Source: Acidobacteriaceae bacterium (GTDB lineage Bacteria; Acidobacteriota; Terriglobia; Terriglobales; Acidobacteriaceae). From it: DNA of 64,000 bases. Below the pieces are notes generated by a model. It was not told where the DNA came from. It worked only from the letters and a program-made list of their open reading frames with translations, and ran no database searches. The translations under genes and the position numbers were made by a program. The stretch lies in contig PLHW01000043.1 in NCBI GenBank assembly GCA_003139095.1, positions 1 to 64,000 of the forward strand. The letters are read 5' to 3'. This document shows, piece after piece, positions 9,956 through 18,608 of the stretch (position 1 is the stretch's first letter; each line of letters opens with the position of its first letter).

Positions 9956-10693
9956 ATGTCGCAAGCTGCTTCGGCGATCACCCGCAGCCCCGCGGAGGTC
10001 GTCCAATCCAGTCCGGTGTCGCAGGCCGCCAACGGAATTTGCTATGCCCGCGCGGGCGAAGTCAATCTCGCCGAGAGCGACTTGGATCGCATGGTGGCCG
10101 CCGTTCCCGTGCCGATTGCGGCCGCCCTGGCGCGCAAGGCTTATTACTTCGTGCCACTGACCGTCAACCAGGGCGATGACACGGTGATTGCCGACCGCTA
10201 CGACGTTGCGCTCAGCGACAACGCCATTTGCCATCGCAACCTGAATATTGGTGACGCGCAGTGCGTTTTCATTTCGACGCGGCTGATGGACGACAAGTTT
10301 TCCATCGCGTTCGAGTTCTACATCAACGTAGGGCACGCGCTGGTAGAGCGCGCGGGAGTCTCCCAGACCTTCGCCGACCTGGCGTGGCAGCAGGTGGAGG
10401 CGGGCGCGCGCGGCGAAACCTCGCTCGACGCATGGGAGGCGCGCAAGCTGGCGACCGCGAATGGGCCGGACGCGGAAAAATACAAGAACGAATACCTGGC
10501 GGCCAGTTTCGCCGACGCCATCTCGATCTATTTGCTCTCGATCTACCTCGACGTGGATTACCACGATTTGCGGGAGCGGGATTATCCGCTGCTGGCGCCG
10601 CCCGCGATGGCGGAGCGCCTGCGCAAGGTCGCCGAAATCTTTCCGCCGAATCCGGGCTTCGAGTTCAATATTTATTACCGTCGCAGAGGGTAG
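9956..10693 (+). CDS. Conserved hypothetical protein
   Basis: 245 residues, apparently soluble and cytoplasmic, with no signal peptide. It is rich in Ala, Asp and Tyr, with stretches such as YYFVPLTVNQGDDTVIADRY and YLAASFADAISIYLLSIYLD. I do not recognise a domain. It stands alone between two terminators, so it is probably monocistronic. The overlapping minus-strand frame (9857-10753) is His/Arg-rich and looks like a shadow. Confidence 0.7.
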   Translation: MSQAASAITRSPAEVVQSSPVSQAANGICYARAGEVNLAESDLDRMVAAVPVPIAAALARKAYYFVPLTVNQGDDTVIADRYDVALSDNAICHRNLNIGDAQCVFISTRLMDDKFSIAFEFYINVGHALVERAGVSQTFADLAWQQVEAGARGETSLDAWEARKLATANGPDAEKYKNEYLAASFADAISIYLLSIYLDVDYHDLRERDYPLLAPPAMAERLRKVAEIFPPNPGFEFNIYYRRRG

Positions 10694-10755
10694 AGCCTGC
10701 CGGTGCTGCCAACCCGCGGACCAGCGTATCCGCGCCACACTCCATAAAAACAATA

Positions 10756-10783
10756 CAGGGGCCGGGTGTGGGACCGGCCCCTG
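10756..10783. terminator. Bidirectional Rho-independent terminator
   Basis: CAGGGGCCGG (10756-10765) pairs with CCGGCCCCTG (10774-10783). On the plus strand the tail is TTTGTTT; on the minus strand it is TATTGTTTTTATGG. It therefore serves both the gene ending at 10693 and the minus-strand gene ending at 10809. Confidence 0.88.
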
Positions 10784-10808
10784 TTTGTTTCACGAGCGCA
10801 ACTTGCGC

Positions 10809-11039
10809 TTACGGCTGCGTAAGTCCCGTGTAGTCCCCCACGACCTTCGAGTCGTAAGGCGCGTTGAGCTCGTTGAACCCGTTGCCCGCGACGCCGATTT
10901 GTCCATGGCTCAAGACGATGTTGTAATAATCGCCCGCAAGCGCTGCGCCCGCCATGCCGAGCACGAAACCGAGCACGGCGGCTGAGAAAAGAACTCTGCC
11001 TGGAAGTTTGGTGGACGGCGTCATGGAAGCTCTTTTCAT
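10809..11039 (-). CDS. Small secreted hypothetical protein
   Basis: 76 residues from the ATG at 11039; an upstream start at 11099 is open but adds a non-signal-like Arg/Ser stretch. The signal peptide (GRVLFSAAVLGFVLGMAGAALAG, with AxA-type cleavage) leaves a mature peptide of only about 40 residues (begins DYYNIVLSHGQIGVAGNGFN). Function unknown. A perfect 6+2+6 palindrome TTGTGC-AA-GCACAA lies upstream at 11200-11213 and could be an operator. Confidence 0.6.
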   Translation of the reverse strand: MKRASMTPSTKLPGRVLFSAAVLGFVLGMAGAALAGDYYNIVLSHGQIGVAGNGFNELNAPYDSKVVGDYTGLTQP

Positions 11040-11199
11040 GGATTCCCCGGCCCGGCTTCCGGCGACAACGATGCGTGATCGCGAGAAGCTTTCGGACACT
11101 TGAAAACTCTAGGCCGCGCGGCCAGTCGAGTTGTCAAGAAACTGTCACATTCATGTCAAATTGTTGGAAGCGGTGAGCGGAAAAACAACCCTTCACAAA

Positions 11200-11213
11200 T
11201 TGTGCAAGCACAA
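11200..11213. promoter_or_regulatory. Perfect 14-bp palindrome in a divergence region
   Basis: TTGTGCAAGCACAA is a perfect inverted repeat between a short secreted-protein gene and the 3' end of the glycosyltransferase gene. It may be a regulator binding site; no regulator is adjacent. Confidence 0.35.
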
Positions 11214-11264
11214 AATTGTCAGGCAAATCGGGCACGGGGCGCGCATCCGGTTATGACTCCCCAA

Positions 11265-12497
11265 TCAGCAAGTCACCGAATCCGCGACTGCGCCCGGTTG
11301 CGCAACCGCGTAGCACTTCTCGAGAATCTCCGACACTTCCGCCAGCGCGCGGTTCGAGTAGACGCCGGTTTTGCGGCGGAACTCAGCAAACGTCGCCGGA
11401 TCGATCATCCGCTTCACCGCCGGAGCAATCTCGCGGAAGCTGGGGACCACAATTCCGAAGCCTTTTTCTTTGACCCACTCGGCGTTGTACCGCTCCTGCG
11501 GCAGCGTCTTGCTATTGCACTCGACGATCACGGGCAGGTGGAATTGCATGGCTTCGCTGATCGAGCCGGGCCCCGGCTTGCCAATGAAGAAATCGGCCAG
11601 CGCCATGTAGTGCTCGACGTTTGTCGTGAATCCCAGAACCAGCTTGGGTTTTCGCGTCGGCAGAGCTCTCAGGTCGGCCTCGAGCTTTTGGTTGTGCCCG
11701 CAGATCAAAACGAGCTGTACGTCGGCGCCGCTCTGGTCGAGCCGCTTCACGATGTCTACCATCACGCTCGAGCCGTGACCGCCGAAGAGCACAATGCCGG
11801 TCGGGCAGTCGCGCTCCAGGCCCAGCCGCTCACGCTCGGCAACGCGCTCGACGCCGGTCAGCGCGAATGATTTTTCGTCGTAGAACTTAGGCTTCAGCAC
11901 CATTCCGGAAGTTAAGAAGACATGATCCGCGGGATGCCCCATGGCGAGCGCCTGCTGCCGCGCTTTCTCCGTGCCCGCGATGATGTACTCCGATTCGCGC
12001 TCAATCCAGAAGCGCGGCGGGTAATCTGCCAGGTCCGTAATCAGAGTAACGAAAGGCGGTTTGCACATCGCAGGCACGCGCGAATTTCCCGAACCGTTTC
12101 TGTTCGACCCGCCGGCGCCCCGCCCGGCGATACTCTCGGCTAACTCCCGATTGAAGTGTGGAATCACGGAGACAACGAGGTCGGTGGGATGTTCGGCCCA
12201 GTAGCCGGCGAGCAAGTTTACGATCGGCCGGTGGTAGACAAAAATCGTTGCCTGGAGAATGCGCAGCAGTTGGGGCGTGAATCGGGTCCAGCCGCGGCGG
12301 AGGATCTGGTTGTACGTTTCCTGAATTCGGATGCCGGTCAAACGGCGCAACAGATCGAGGGAGTCGAGTAATACCTGAAAATCGAGAAGCGTGACGTCCC
12401 AGGGATGCTCCTGGGCTGTGAGCGTGCTTCCCACTGCTTCGGCGGCATTGCGGTGGCCGCCGCCCGCGTTATGAAAGACGATTGTCAGTTTGCGCAA
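11265..12497 (-). CDS. Glycosyltransferase, MGDG synthase/MurG-like (GT28)
   Basis: 410 residues. The N-terminal motif FHNAGGGHRNAAEAV is the acceptor-side GGGH loop of MGDG-synthase/UgtP-type enzymes. The C-terminal nucleotide-sugar motif FFIGKPGPGSISEAM matches GT28 donors. These enzymes add a sugar to diacylglycerol or a related lipid on the cytoplasmic membrane face. The gene is 35 bases downstream of the LpxH-like phosphoesterase on the same strand, suggesting a shared envelope-lipid role. The exact acceptor is unknown. Confidence 0.82.
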   Translation of the reverse strand: MRKLTIVFHNAGGGHRNAAEAVGSTLTAQEHPWDVTLLDFQVLLDSLDLLRRLTGIRIQETYNQILRRGWTRFTPQLLRILQATIFVYHRPIVNLLAGYWAEHPTDLVVSVIPHFNRELAESIAGRGAGGSNRNGSGNSRVPAMCKPPFVTLITDLADYPPRFWIERESEYIIAGTEKARQQALAMGHPADHVFLTSGMVLKPKFYDEKSFALTGVERVAERERLGLERDCPTGIVLFGGHGSSVMVDIVKRLDQSGADVQLVLICGHNQKLEADLRALPTRKPKLVLGFTTNVEHYMALADFFIGKPGPGSISEAMQFHLPVIVECNSKTLPQERYNAEWVKEKGFGIVVPSFREIAPAVKRMIDPATFAEFRRKTGVYSNRALAEVSEILEKCYAVAQPGAVADSVTC

Positions 12498-12531
12498 GCG
12501 TCACCGGGCCGGCTGCGGCGCGTACTCGCCG

Positions 12532-13449
12532 TCAGCGGCCAACATTTTCGTATTCGCCATCCTCGACGAAGTCTGCAAAATCGGAATCGCCCTCGTGTTC
12601 GCCGACTTCAGAATGCACCGGATCGTACTCCTCGGCCGCATTTCGCTCGTCGGCACCGTAGATCGACTCGCCTCCGCGCGATGCCGTAAGCGCACCCGCG
12701 TGCTGGTCGATCTCACGATCGTGATCCGGGAACTCAAACGGCCCGTCATATTCATGTATCTGCACGCCGTCTTCGCCCACAGTGAGGTAGGTCAACCGCT
12801 CGTCGATCCACGCGCCGGAATTGTAATAGTCGGCTCCGTCGCTGTGCTTGTGCTGCGCGACGTGAGTATGCCCGCAAAATATGCGCGCCGCCCCATAATG
12901 CCGCGCGTGCGCGAGCGCGCCATCCGCAACCTTCTCGGAGAGCCGCTGCCAGCGCGTGCCCAGCCGGTCTAGAAATCGCGTGAGCGCCTTGCTCTTCGTG
13001 TCCCACTTCTGCAACTGGAGATATAAGAGCGTTCCAAACCAATAATTGAAGCGCACATTCTTGACCACGAAACTATCGAACTGGTGCCCGTGCACGGCAA
13101 TATGCCGCATGCCCAGATAATTCCATTGATACTTCTGGTACACGCGCACGCCTACCAGGTGCGACATGATTTCGGCGAGACCAAGGTCGTGGTTGCCCTC
13201 CACCCACACCACCTCGACATGACGTTTGGGATTCGACAGCTTGCGAATGAAGCCGAGAAATTTCCAGTGCTCTTTTTTCAGGCGGCCAAAATTCAGATCC
13301 GCAAAAATATCGCCCAGCAAAATGAGGCGGCGGTAGTGCGTGTTCTGCAAAACCTGCAACGCTTCGCGTGCGCGGCTCATGTCGGCGCCCAGGTGCAGGT
13401 CCGAGAGAATCAGCGTGTCGTATTGTGGTTCAACGACAGGCGCAGCCAT
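12532..13449 (-). CDS. Calcineurin-like phosphoesterase, LpxH-like
   Basis: 305 residues. The metallophosphoesterase motifs occur in order: SDLHLG, LGDIFAD, EGNHDLG, VHGHQFD and CGHTHVAQ. This pattern with the Gly-Asn-His block resembles UDP-2,3-diacylglucosamine pyrophosphatases that work after LpxC/LpxD in lipid A synthesis. A lipid A role fits the lpxC gene elsewhere in the window and the glycosyltransferase downstream. The acidic C-terminal ~70 residues (GGESIYGADERNAAEEYDPV) are not part of the core family. Confidence 0.82.
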   Translation of the reverse strand: MAAPVVEPQYDTLILSDLHLGADMSRAREALQVLQNTHYRRLILLGDIFADLNFGRLKKEHWKFLGFIRKLSNPKRHVEVVWVEGNHDLGLAEIMSHLVGVRVYQKYQWNYLGMRHIAVHGHQFDSFVVKNVRFNYWFGTLLYLQLQKWDTKSKALTRFLDRLGTRWQRLSEKVADGALAHARHYGAARIFCGHTHVAQHKHSDGADYYNSGAWIDERLTYLTVGEDGVQIHEYDGPFEFPDHDREIDQHAGALTASRGGESIYGADERNAAEEYDPVHSEVGEHEGDSDFADFVEDGEYENVGR

Positions 13450-13633
13450 GCGTCGATTGTCTCGAAAAAGTGTTACGGGGTGATGAATTGGGTACTACGA
13501 AGTTGGAGGAGGTAACCGCAGAGTAATGGGACTCGATGCCCCGCGCGCGGGAACGCCACCGGCGCGCGCGCCCCAAACTGCCCATCTGGCGCGGCATTTG
13601 CCGCCAGCGCCCGGCGCGCGTCACTCGCCGAAA

Positions 13634-13909
13634 TTAATGCGCGGGCGGAACGTACTCCTTCGGCGTCTCCCCTCCCTCGCCGAAAAAGTATTGCTCCATC
13701 TGATGCACGATGACTTCCTGGTCCTGCTTGCGCGCCGGGTTCAGGCGGTACTCGTTGAGCAGCATTTTGCAGTGCTCGCCCCATTGTTGCCAGGCCTGCT
13801 GCGAGACGTGTTCATAAATGCGTTGGCCGAGTTCGCTGTCGAAAGGAGGCTCGGCGAGACCGGGCAATTGTTGTTGCAACTTGGCGCAAAAAACCATGCG
13901 TTCTGACAT
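13634..13909 (-). CDS. yggX: Fe(II)-trafficking protein YggX
   Basis: 91 residues from the ATG at 13909; the frame extends upstream but MSERMVFCAKLQQQLPGL is the conserved YggX start. The single conserved Cys is at position 8, and LPGLAEPPF, GQRIYEHVS and WGEHCKMLLNEYRLNP follow. YggX proteins protect Fe-S enzymes from oxidative damage. Normal family length. Confidence 0.93.
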   Translation of the reverse strand: MSERMVFCAKLQQQLPGLAEPPFDSELGQRIYEHVSQQAWQQWGEHCKMLLNEYRLNPARKQDQEVIVHQMEQYFFGEGGETPKEYVPPAH

Positions 13910-14071
13910 AAATTTTCTTCTGAAATTATCGCACACGCGCAGCCGGTTCCATCGAGGCTGCACGGCGACTCTCATCGCCTGACGCGACAAGCTGCCCAAG
14001 GAACTGAACTGGGGCGCTTCCGAAATCGAACGGAGAGTTCTCGCAAAAGTTACACCACGATGAAATTTTCA

Positions 14072-14100
14072 TTGACAAATCACAAAGCAATGGCAATATC
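14072..14100 (+). promoter_or_regulatory. Sigma-70-like promoter before a tiny Lys-rich ORF
   Basis: TTGACA (14072-14077), 17-bp spacer, AATATC (14095-14100). The downstream leader contains a small AGTAGC/GCTACT hairpin around 14101-14117. Confidence 0.55.
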
Positions 14101-14203
14101 TAGTAGCAGGACAGCTACTCATACCACAAGTTGGGTAGCAATGGGCGTCAAGGAGCCCTGTCGAACCTTGGGAGACAAAATCGTTCCAACGGAGGGAAAC
14201 TTA

Positions 14204-14245
14204 ATGGCAACGAAGAAGAAAGCCGCCAAGAAAAAGAAACACTAA
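14204..14245 (+). CDS. Tiny Lys-rich peptide ORF (13 residues)
   Basis: The ORF encodes MATKKKAAKKKKH and is preceded by GGAGGG (14191-14196) with 7-bp spacing, an unusually strong ribosome-binding site. A promoter at 14072-14100 lies upstream and a hairpin at 14276-14305 lies downstream, so it looks like a complete small transcription unit. The peptide resembles the Lys/Ala tails of histone-like proteins. It could be a nucleic-acid-binding micropeptide or a chance translated leader. The longer frame from 14060 is less likely because the RBS points to the inner ATG. Confidence 0.5.
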   Translation: MATKKKAAKKKKH

Positions 14246-14275
14246 GCGGACACGGTCGTCCGGAATTCCCTAATA

Positions 14276-14305
14276 GCCTCTCGAGAGAAGCACCTCTTGA
14301 GAGGC
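14276..14305. terminator. Hairpin after the Lys-rich mini-ORF
   Basis: GCCTCTCGAGAG (14276-14287) pairs with CTCTTGAGAGGC (14294-14305), a 12-bp stem with one G-U pair. The plus-strand tail is only TTCACC, so termination strength is uncertain. Confidence 0.45.
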
Positions 14306-14396
14306 TTCACCGTCTGCGGCGCCCAACGAATGCCGCGCGCAATGGTCAATTCAAGTGGTTGAGGGAATCGTCAGACCAGAAAGGGCGCGCGCTCAC

Positions 14397-15581
14397 CTAG
14401 CTGTACACGCGCGGCACGCGCTGTGAAATCCCGCATAAAATTTCATACGGAACGCTTTCGCACCAGGCCGCCAGATCGACCGCATCCACACTCTTTGTGC
14501 CGCTCGCGCCAATCAGGATGACTTCATCTCCTACGGCAGCGCCCGCAATATGGCCCACGTCCACCATCGTCAAATCCATGGAGACGCGCCCGACCACCGG
14601 CGCATATTCGCCGCGCACAATCACGCGCGCGCGGTTCGAGAGCAGGCGCGGATATCCATCCGCATATCCCACCGGCACCACGGCGATCCGGCTGCGCTCC
14701 TGCGTAATGTACGTGCCCATGTAGCCGACCGCTTCGCCCGCCGCCACATCTTTCACCGTGAGAATCCGCGTCTTCCAGGAGAGCACGGGCCGCAGCGGCA
14801 GCGAAGACTCCGCGGTCACTTGTCCGTCGCGCACCGTCGGCAGCGCATATCCATAGAGCAGAATTCCCGGGCGCACCATCGTCTTCCAGGTCTCCGGCCG
14901 CGCGCTCACCGCTGCCGAGTTGCCCATGTGCACTAGCGGAGGATGCAGGCCCTGCGCGGCAAGTATGGCGAGCGCCTTCTCGAACCGCGCCGTCTGCCGC
15001 GAGGTCTCGTCCGAGTCCATCACTTCCGCCGCGGCGAAATGCGTGCTCACGCCTTCCACCCGCAGATGCTCGCAGGCCGCAAGTTTCTCGCACAACTCGG
15101 GAAGCGCCTGTACCGTCGTACCCAGGCGATTCATGCCGGTATCGACCTTCAAATGCACGGGCAGAACGACCTGCTGTTTGCGCGCCGCCTTCTCCAGGCG
15201 ATCGATGTGCCAGTTCTCCCAGACCGTGGGCGTCAGATTGTGCGCAACAATGCTGTCTTCCTCGCCGCGCCAGATTCCGGTCATGAGCAGGATGCGCGTC
15301 CAAATGCCGGCACTGCGAAGCGTACGGCCTTCGGCGGCGTCGGTTACGCCGAGCCATGGTGCGCCCTCCGCTTCAAGCGCGAGCGCGCACTCGGTCGCCC
15401 CGTGGCCGTAGCCGTCGGCCTTTACCACCGCGCAGATTGCAACCTGCGGGCCAACATGCTCGCGCACCACGCGAAAATTTTCGCGCAGCGTGGCCAGCGA
15501 AACCTCGGCCCAGGTGCGGCCATCGAGGGCGAGCGAGCGGAGATCGGGCAGGACTAGATGATCAAGGCGAGGCGCATTCAC
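14397..15581 (-). CDS. alr: Alanine racemase
   Basis: 394 residues. The PLP-lysine motif CAVVKADGYGHGA is at about residues 49-61. The second catalytic Tyr is in GEAVGYMGTYI. RPGILLYGY and VGRVSMDLTMVDV are also characteristic. It converts L-Ala to D-Ala for peptidoglycan. The first ~20 residues precede the usual core, so the exact start is not certain. No operon partner is immediately adjacent. Confidence 0.95.
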   Translation of the reverse strand: MNAPRLDHLVLPDLRSLALDGRTWAEVSLATLRENFRVVREHVGPQVAICAVVKADGYGHGATECALALEAEGAPWLGVTDAAEGRTLRSAGIWTRILLMTGIWRGEEDSIVAHNLTPTVWENWHIDRLEKAARKQQVVLPVHLKVDTGMNRLGTTVQALPELCEKLAACEHLRVEGVSTHFAAAEVMDSDETSRQTARFEKALAILAAQGLHPPLVHMGNSAAVSARPETWKTMVRPGILLYGYALPTVRDGQVTAESSLPLRPVLSWKTRILTVKDVAAGEAVGYMGTYITQERSRIAVVPVGYADGYPRLLSNRARVIVRGEYAPVVGRVSMDLTMVDVGHIAGAAVGDEVILIGASGTKSVDAVDLAAWCESVPYEILCGISQRVPRVYS

Positions 15582-15662
15582 TCAAACGATTATAGCGAGC
15601 GTATCGCGCGGAGTGCGCGGGAACTAGCTCCAGCAGGCACTCTCGTAATCCGTCGGCAAATT

Positions 15663-15795
15663 TTCGCCACGGAGAGACGGAGACACGGAGGAGTGAGCGA
15701 ATGCCAATTCGACCAAACAATGAGGATGCAAACCGATGTGTAAATAATGATCTAAGAATTTGCTTTTCTCCGTGGCTCCGTGTCTCCGCGTGAAA
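15663..15795. repeat. Inverted CACGGAGACACGGAG-type intergenic repeat
   Basis: The arm at about 15663-15690 (CCACGGAGAGACGGAGACAC) and the arm at about 15768-15795 (CTCCGTGGCTCCGTGTCTCC) are inverted copies sharing CGGAGACACGGAG. They flank about 75 bases without coding potential. This type of CACGGAG repeat is common in intergenic DNA of several environmental phyla. No transposase is present. Confidence 0.65.
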
Positions 15796-15820
15796 CGTAC
15801 TATCCCGCTGTAAGCGACCT

Positions 15821-16543
15821 CTACCCGGCCGCCAGCACAAAATTCACGGTGATCTCCGTCTCCACCTCGATCGGCTCGCCATTCAGCATGTACGGACGAT
15901 AGCGCCACTGCCGCACGGCCTCGACCGCGGCGGGGATCAGCATGGCGTGGCCAGTCAGTACCGACAGATTTTCAATGGTTCCACTCTTGCTGATGATGGC
16001 CCGCAGCTTGACCGCCCCCTGAATGCGCGCCTGTTGCGCGATCAGCGGGTACGCGGGTTGTACGCGGTGGACGAGGTTGCCTTCCGCCCATTCGGAAACG
16101 CGCAACGGGCGCGTGGCAACCGGCCGCGGGGGCGGCACAACGGACATCGCCATTTGATCCATGATCGAGCGCGCAATTCCTGGTCCGCCTCGCCCGGTTC
16201 CGCCAGTGACTGCGATATCGCCGATGTCGGGCGCCGCGGGTGCGTCCACATCGTTCAGCGGCGCGATGTTTCGCGGAATGCTTCGGGGTTCAAACAAGTG
16301 AGTGCCCACCGTTTCTGACGCCCGCATCGCGCGCTGCGCATTTGCCGCAACCGGCGGGGCGGGCGCAGGAGGTGGCGCAAAAAACGCCGCGTTGATCCAC
16401 TCCAGCCGTGGCGGTCCCTCCACGGTCACAAGCGGAATGGCAAGTAGCAGGCTCAGCCCGGCGGCTTGCGCGGTAAAGGATGCGGCCGCCGTCCATCCTC
16501 GGCGCGCAGAACTTTCCCAAGTACTTTCCAGTGCGTTGAACAT
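15821..16543 (-). CDS. TonB family energy-transducing protein
   Basis: 240 residues from the ATG at 16543, which has GGAGGA 5 bases upstream. The order is: one membrane helix near residues 17-40 (WTAAASFTAQAAGLSLLLAI), a Pro-rich linker (FFAPPPAPAPPVAANAQ), and a C-terminal TonB domain with VQPAYPLIAQQARIQGAVKL and a WRYRPYMLNGEPIEVET ending. TonB couples the proton-motive force to outer-membrane receptors, and one such receptor lies 2 kb away. No exbBD genes are nearby. Confidence 0.9.
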   Translation of the reverse strand: MFNALESTWESSARRGWTAAASFTAQAAGLSLLLAIPLVTVEGPPRLEWINAAFFAPPPAPAPPVAANAQRAMRASETVGTHLFEPRSIPRNIAPLNDVDAPAAPDIGDIAVTGGTGRGGPGIARSIMDQMAMSVVPPPRPVATRPLRVSEWAEGNLVHRVQPAYPLIAQQARIQGAVKLRAIISKSGTIENLSVLTGHAMLIPAAVEAVRQWRYRPYMLNGEPIEVETEITVNFVLAAG

Positions 16544-16676
16544 TTTGTCCTCCAGAGCGGGCCCCGCTTGCAGGTACAGACACCTGGCGTCCACGATTTG
16601 ATCCGAAAGACTGCGTGCCAAAAACTGTCACGCACAGAGACGAAAGGACTAAAGAGAAGAGACAAAGCAAAAAAAA

Positions 16677-16696
16677 GGACCGCAGTAAAGCGGTCC
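16677..16696 (-). terminator. Strong Rho-independent terminator (minus strand)
   Basis: GGACCGC-AGTAAA-GCGGTCC is followed on the minus strand by nine T residues. It is the second of two terminators behind the OmpH/Skp gene. Confidence 0.85.
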
Positions 16697-16718
16697 TTTG
16701 TTCAGCCGTGATTCAAAA

Positions 16719-16741
16719 GCGGGAACCCTCGGAGTTCCCGC
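16719..16741 (-). terminator. First terminator of the OmpH/Skp gene
   Basis: GCGGGAA (16719-16725) pairs with TTCCCGC (16735-16741), followed on the minus strand by TTTT. Confidence 0.75.
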
Positions 16742-16748
16742 GGTGTCG

Positions 16749-17477
16749 CTACTGTTTCGGCGGAGTCTTGGTCTCAGGCTTGGCCGCCGGCTTGGTGCCG
16801 GTGCCGGTCGTGCTCGCCGGTTTCGCCGGCTTGGTGCCAGCCGCTGGTGCCGCCACGCCCGAATCCTTGTTATATTGCTCAACCACCGGCTGCGTAATGT
16901 CGACAGCCGGCCCGTACCAGATCACCGGACCGCGCGGCCACTGCTGCGACGTGTCCAGAATCATGCCGTAGCCGTTTTCGCCGGCGTACTTCACGATGAG
17001 CGGCGCCATCTTGGTCAGGATCCTATTTCCAATCTCGCCCTGCTGGTTCTGGAAATCTTCCTGCGCGTCCTGCGACGAGCGGTCAAAGCTCTTCTGCTTG
17101 CTCTCAATCTGCTTGACCAGTTTGTCGCGCGCCTCGTCATTCAGCTTGTCCTGCTGCGCGTTGAGCTGTTTCTTCAGGCTGTCGATCTCATCAGCCTTGC
17201 CCTTCAGCTCGTTCTGCTTCGGCTCAAACTTCTTGCTCAGTTCCTGAAAGTCGCGCTGCCCTTCATTGGAGGCGAAAATCGCCTGTTCGATGTTGATGGT
17301 GCCGACCTTCGTGCCCATCGGCTTGACGGCATTGGCAGCGGCCGCCGACGGCGCGTTGGGCGTGGCGTCGGCTGCCGGTGCTCCGGCCGCGTGAGTGGCG
17401 GGCTGTTCCGCCTGTGCGAAAGCGAGGAATGAGAGGCCGAACACGACGGCCGCAATGCGCGCAAACTTGCTGATCAT
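16749..17477 (-). CDS. OmpH/Skp-family periplasmic chaperone
   Basis: 242 residues. The signal peptide (ISKFARIAAVVFGLSFLAFA, AQA cleavage) precedes an Ala/Pro-rich linker and a Skp core starting GTINIEQAIFASNEGQRDF. A long charged coiled coil follows (ELSKKFEPKQNELKGKADEI to QESQQ-like), and then ILDTSQQWPRGPVIWYGPAV. The C-terminal 35 residues are Pro/Thr/Lys-rich. Skp trimers escort unfolded outer-membrane proteins through the periplasm. Two terminators follow the gene, so it ends its transcript. Confidence 0.88.
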   Translation of the reverse strand: MISKFARIAAVVFGLSFLAFAQAEQPATHAAGAPAADATPNAPSAAAANAVKPMGTKVGTINIEQAIFASNEGQRDFQELSKKFEPKQNELKGKADEIDSLKKQLNAQQDKLNDEARDKLVKQIESKQKSFDRSSQDAQEDFQNQQGEIGNRILTKMAPLIVKYAGENGYGMILDTSQQWPRGPVIWYGPAVDITQPVVEQYNKDSGVAAPAAGTKPAKPASTTGTGTKPAAKPETKTPPKQ

Positions 17478-17710
17478 TGGATCTTTGAACTCCTTCGAGA
17501 TTGATCGGGAATGTCGATGCTTCCAGCTCGCCAGGTTCTACGAATGATCGCGTCGCGATCAGACCTGCACACCGAGCGCGCAGGCGCGTACCACGCCCGG
17601 CTCTTCACGCTCTACCAATGCGTGATCACCCACAGTCCTTGATTGGGTGTGAACGCCCAAATTATACGGAGCGCAAGGGAACAGCGTCAAACGGCGTGAC
17701 CTCGATTCCT

Positions 17711-18568
17711 TCACTTTTGTTTGATCGCCGCCCGCATGCTTTCCATCAATTCGGTCCTCGTCCAATTCGTGCCCCAGTAGTTCGCCACCGTGCCGTCGGG
17801 TGCAATGAGCACGATCACCATTGAGTGCGTGATCTGGTTTTCATCGCCCCCGTACTCAAGACCGAATGCGTCCGCCAGCCGGCGCATGTCGTCCGCTTTC
17901 GCGGATGCAAAGTCCCAGTGCGAGAATCCGCTCGCGTCGCCATCCAGATAACCCAGGCCGTATCTGCGCAGCACCGCGGGCGTATCGTACTTCGGGTCGA
18001 AGCTGATGGTCAGCAGATGCGTCTTTTCGTAGTCCTCCGGACTTTTCTTAAGTTCATCCTGAATCCGCGCGAATTCCCCGCTCAGGCGAGGACAGAAGTC
18101 CGGCATCGGACAGCGCGTGTAGATAAAGGTGACCAGCGTCGCCTTGCCCGCAAAATCCGCCAGGCGGATCTTTTGCCCGTCCTGATTGATGAGCGTCGCG
18201 TCCGGCGCCGTCATTCCCGGCATCAGCATCTTCGAGCCCGGCGGCAGCTTGATTTGTCCGCGCCCCGATTCGTCGGTGATGCGCACGTTTTCCAGCCAGT
18301 AGTCGCTGCGATCGCTGCCCACCACGACCTCGGCGGCGATTTTGTCGCCGGGCCGGATTTGCTGAATCGACGCCCGGTCTTTGACGCGATAGGGCATCGC
18401 CATCGCCTCCATGAAGCCGGGAATGTCTCCATGGTTCACCGTGATCTCGCCGGCCGCCTCGTTCGTCGCGACTACCTCGCCTTGCATCGGATATCTGTGC
18501 GTGCGGTTGCAGGCGGCGAAAAAGGTCAGCAGTAGCAGCGCCCACGTGACGAGGTATCGAGATTTCAC
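17711..18568 (-). CDS. Lipoprotein with copper-binding domain fused to SCO1/SenC
   Basis: 285 residues from a GTG at 18568 with GGAGGAG upstream; an ATG at 18676 is possible but overlaps the receptor gene. The N-terminus is a lipoprotein signal (LLLLTFFAAC, Cys 20). A CusF/YHS-like copper domain follows (YPMQGEVVATNEAAGEITVN, MEAMAMPYRV with Met ligands), then a SCO1/SenC thioredoxin fold with CPMPDFCP and the distal His in ITHSMVIVL. SCO1 inserts copper into cytochrome oxidase CuA. The gene is downstream of a TonB-dependent receptor and a Cys/His-rich protein on the same strand. Confidence 0.88.
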   Translation of the reverse strand: MKSRYLVTWALLLLTFFAACNRTHRYPMQGEVVATNEAAGEITVNHGDIPGFMEAMAMPYRVKDRASIQQIRPGDKIAAEVVVGSDRSDYWLENVRITDESGRGQIKLPPGSKMLMPGMTAPDATLINQDGQKIRLADFAGKATLVTFIYTRCPMPDFCPRLSGEFARIQDELKKSPEDYEKTHLLTISFDPKYDTPAVLRRYGLGYLDGDASGFSHWDFASAKADDMRRLADAFGLEYGGDENQITHSMVIVLIAPDGTVANYWGTNWTRTELMESMRAAIKQK

Positions 18569-18608
18569 AATATGGCTCCGTCTCCTCCGTTGATCGCTGA
18601 GTTTCGGC

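Noticed and set aside
15663-15795. CACGGAG inverted repeat as a transposon end pair
   Set aside because: No transposase or target-site duplication is seen; it looks like a common intergenic repeat.
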